Shown here one piece after another: positions 12,687-64,000 of a stretch of DNA of 64,000 bases. Position 1 is the stretch's first letter. Every line of letters starts with the position of its first letter. Under the pieces are notes generated by a model, which was not told the origin of the DNA, made no database searches, and worked only from the letters and a program-made list of their open reading frames with translations. The position numbers and the translations under genes were made by a program. The stretch spans positions 68,550,727-68,614,726 of the forward strand of contig OX578152.1 of NCBI GenBank assembly GCA_951213105.1, written 5' to 3'. This DNA comes from Amaurobius ferox (Eukaryota > Arthropoda > Arachnida > Araneae > Amaurobiidae).

Positions 12687-12692
12687 TTTATT
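12687..12692 (-). terminator. Polyadenylation signal of NPC1
   Basis: TTTATT on the plus strand is AATAAA on the minus strand, about 83 bp beyond the NPC1 stop codon. This is the nearest good hexamer. Confidence 0.55.
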
Positions 12693-12774
12693 AATCTATA
12701 TCAAACTAGTAGTTCATTTGTAAAAGGCAAGACTTTAGCAGTCTTTCTATACAGAGGTTCAAACAGTATATCAG

Positions 12775-61724
<48,950 letters not shown>

Positions 61725-62274
61725 CTACAAATGTAAGAAGAAAAGTAACAGTAAGATAGGTTAGAAACAAATACACTGTTAAATCATGGAAAGTACTTTA
61801 TTACAGACAATGAATATTTATAGAAACTTCATTAAAAGCAACATATAACAAAAATTAACAGTGTCAATCAGTTTCAAATGCAATAAACAGCCTTCATCCT
61901 CAGAATAAACAATAAACACAACCTTCACTCATCAGAGACGGATCGGCAACTAATATTAGAAGAGCAAACATGACTGAAGCAAAAAAATTGGTTAGAAACT
62001 GCTATTTTCACAACTAGTTTGGACGATTCATATAATTTCTAAAATCGGCTAGTTGCCTTTTTTAATTTAATAGGAGACATATGTTCATAGTTTTACTCAC
62101 TGAACAAGTGCTTTGAATTATTTGTTAGACATTCACCTTCCATTTTGGCATTTTACATTCACCTTCCATTTTGGCATTTTACCGTTCATTCACAGTGTTC
62201 AACTTGTTCCTCCTACCGTAGTTTTTACCGCTTTTATTTTCTCCTCTACCTACTTCTGTCACATTTGCTGTTTT

Positions 62275-62654
62275 AACAACAGTTGCTAATCCTCCTGGGA
62301 ACACCACGTGCTGTTGGCACATTTCGGGCGCAATAGCCCGGTGGTTTGCGCGCTGGATTTGCACGCTGCCACAACTGCTGCCGTGTTCATGCGGAGTACG
62401 ATCAAGTTAAACATGTGGGTCCGTAAGTCCTTCCAAGAGGTTGGTGATAGGGGAAGGAGGGTACGGTCCCTGAGGATGCCTCCCCCACTGGGTTCCAGTC
62501 TAAATTGGGTGGCACTTCCCGGTCGTCCAAACAGTTACCTTACACCTTTCTGGTAGCTCTAAGTCTACGGACGAGTCGGGTGGTCTGGGCTTTCGACACC
62601 TTTCTGGTAGGTCAGACGGTCTGGGTCTCAACAACAACAACAGTTGCTAATCCT
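62275..62654 (+). mobile_element. tRNA-derived SINE with target-site duplication
   Basis: Flanked by direct repeats AACAACAGTTGCTAATCCT at 62275-62293 and 62636-62654. Between: ~30 bp of 5' sequence, a tRNA-like head (ATAGCCCGGTGGTTTGCGCG; the B box is mostly deleted), body (GCGGAGTACGATCAAGTTAA, GTAAGTCCTTCCAAGAGGTT, CCCACTGGGTTCCAGTCTAA, GTGGCACTTCCCGGTCGTCC), a duplicated tail (TTTCTGGTAG twice) and (CAA)n. The (CAA)n tail merges with the duplication. This is the clearest single copy of the family in the window. Confidence 0.9.
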
Positions 62655-63207
62655 GTGCTGATGAGACGTTTACACTTCTTATTTGCTCTGATAAAGAAGG
62701 CATTTACTGCCTTCAACACTATTAATTTTGTGTTGCATGTTGCTTTTAAAGAAGTTTTTATAAATTGATTACATTAACAGCAGTTTAAGCTGTACATATT
62801 TAATGAATATTTTGTTTTTGACATAGACTGAATATGGCATAATTTATTTATCAATACTATTTTATATTGTAAGGACTCATGTTGTATTGGAGGACAAATA
62901 CAAATACTTTGAGACAGCAAAACAAAATGTTGTTTGGGTATATAAAAATCCTATACAGCAGTGTTCCCCCAATATTCCTGTAACCTTTTTTAGACATTAA
63001 TATGATCTGCAAATCCCAAAGTAAAAATTAACATACCTCTTGTTTAAATGAGGCTGATATCGCCAAGAATTGATAATAGTGTACAATATTCTGATTTTTC
63101 AAATTCATTTTAAAATGTACAAATAAGTTAGTTCTAAAGTAGCTGCAAATATACCAACAATTAAGTTACTAAATAACAATTTATGGATAAAAGTAATTTT
63201 TTTAATA

Positions 63208-63345
63208 TACATAAGAAAAGCCAATATCGCTATTTGTCATACTTGGCGATAAAGTTGGCAAACTTGACCACATATTTAGTGCAATATTGCCAACTTGGTA
63301 GCATATTTGGTGCAATATCATCAACTTAATGACTTTTGAGAAATG
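63208..63345 (+). repeat. Interspersed repeat, family B copy 3
   Basis: ACATAAGAAAAGCCAATATC, TGTCATACTTGGCGATAAAG, AATATTGCCAACTTGGTAGC, then a partial tandem copy (ATATTTGGTGCAATATCATC). See 33636-33770. Confidence 0.6.
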
Positions 63346-64000
63346 TCATTAAGTCCACGATAATTTATCAATATCTCTGAAAATTAAATTAAATTTCTTT
63401 GAGAATTTTTATTGTTTTGTAGGAACTTTTAATTTAATATTCTTGGTACAAAATTTAGTGAATTTCACTGTTTATGTTACAGGTATGTTTTGTTAAGGGA
63501 TGTATATGAGGTCATAAAGTAATTGCCTTTTGTTAGAGGGGGGGGGGGAAGGTCATATAGTAATTATCCTTTGTTAAAGGGTAGTATAGTAATACATAAT
63601 ATTGATTGGGAGAGGTACATAATCTGCGTGTGTTTGAGGGTTTCAGGAGCGTAAATGCTTCAGACAGGCAAATGGGAGGGAATCTTTTATGCAACTTAAT
63701 GTACCATGTTATATGACAAGCTAACATCTAGCATCTTATAATTATATTGAATCAACATATGCATTCCATATGACAGTACAACTAAGGCCAATAGTTATGC
63801 ATTATATTTGAATCAATCTGAGAATAAAATATAACAGTTTTCAAGTAAAGTAATTAATTTACTGTAGTTTTGTGTTATAACTTTATTCATTGCAAATTTG
63901 CGCAAAAGGTTTCAAGCTACACCGAAATCGCCAGACTAAATTATCTACCTGGTTGCAGATATACTGCAAATTAGTATACATTGTAAGAAAAATATAAAGT

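Larger units (their letters stand above)
61725..64000. other. NPC1 intron continuing to the window edge
   Basis: Contains the SINE at 62294-62635, a family-B repeat (63208-63345) and a G run near 63539. No exon of the upstream NPC1 coding region recognised. Confidence 0.65.

Noticed and set aside
63035..63092. Possible extra NPC1 exon on the minus strand (AATATTGTACACTATTATCA ... CAAGAG/GTATGT)
   Set aside because: The donor is good, but the acceptor lacks a pyrimidine tract and the peptide (NIVHYYQFLAISASFKQE) does not match the NPC1 segment expected there (VGVDNIFILVQ).

Overview
This window looks like an AT-rich nuclear genome segment from an arthropod, most likely an arachnid such as a spider. 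That assignment is an inference. It rests on the divergence of the two conserved genes from their vertebrate counterparts, introns filled with transposons, and a mix of Penelope-like elements, Helitrons and tRNA-derived SINEs. No rRNA, functional tRNA gene or CRISPR array was seen, and nothing looks bacterial.

Three host loci are supported. (1) A two-exon minus-strand reading frame of unknown function lies at 1423-2035. (2) An apparently intronless EXOSC1/CSL4 gene, the cap subunit of the RNA exosome, lies on the plus strand at 2814-3440. It is divergent from locus 1, with a ~780-bp shared upstream region. (3) The C-terminal half of an NPC1-type cholesterol transporter runs on the minus strand from 61724 down to 12775. 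I rebuilt 13 exons by hand; every splice phase matches and the joined frame encodes 575 residues ending in a stop codon. The 5' half of the gene (N-terminal domain and the start of the sterol-sensing domain) lies beyond the right edge.

The NPC1 introns (~48 kb) are a graveyard of mobile elements. 14.2-15.9 and 30.1-31.8 kb hold two copies of a TG...CA element that share their ends but not their middles. 16.2-16.8 kb is a short terminal-inverted-repeat element. 21.3-24.1 kb is a 5'-truncated Penelope-like retroelement; a 3' fragment of it lies at 35.4-36.0 kb and a decayed relative at 41.1-42.3 kb. 28.3-32.3 kb is an old tandem repeat broken up by SINEs and the TG...CA element. 34.0-35.1 kb is a Tigger/pogo-type transposase relic. 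43.4-44.2 kb is a small non-autonomous Helitron. 49.4-50.0 kb is a foldback element. 50.2-57.2 kb is a composite Helitron carrying a truncated Helitron reading frame, two nearly identical 869-bp blocks of tandem SINE-like units, and minisatellites. 62.3-62.65 kb is a SINE with a clear target-site duplication.

The most interesting structures are: the composite Helitron that seems to have absorbed and amplified a SINE; hammerhead-like RNA cores in the 3' region of two Penelope-like copies; the TG...CA element pair with swapped interiors; and a partial duplicate of exon 1 of the unknown gene on the far side of EXOSC1. All calls come from reading the sequence by eye; no database search was run.
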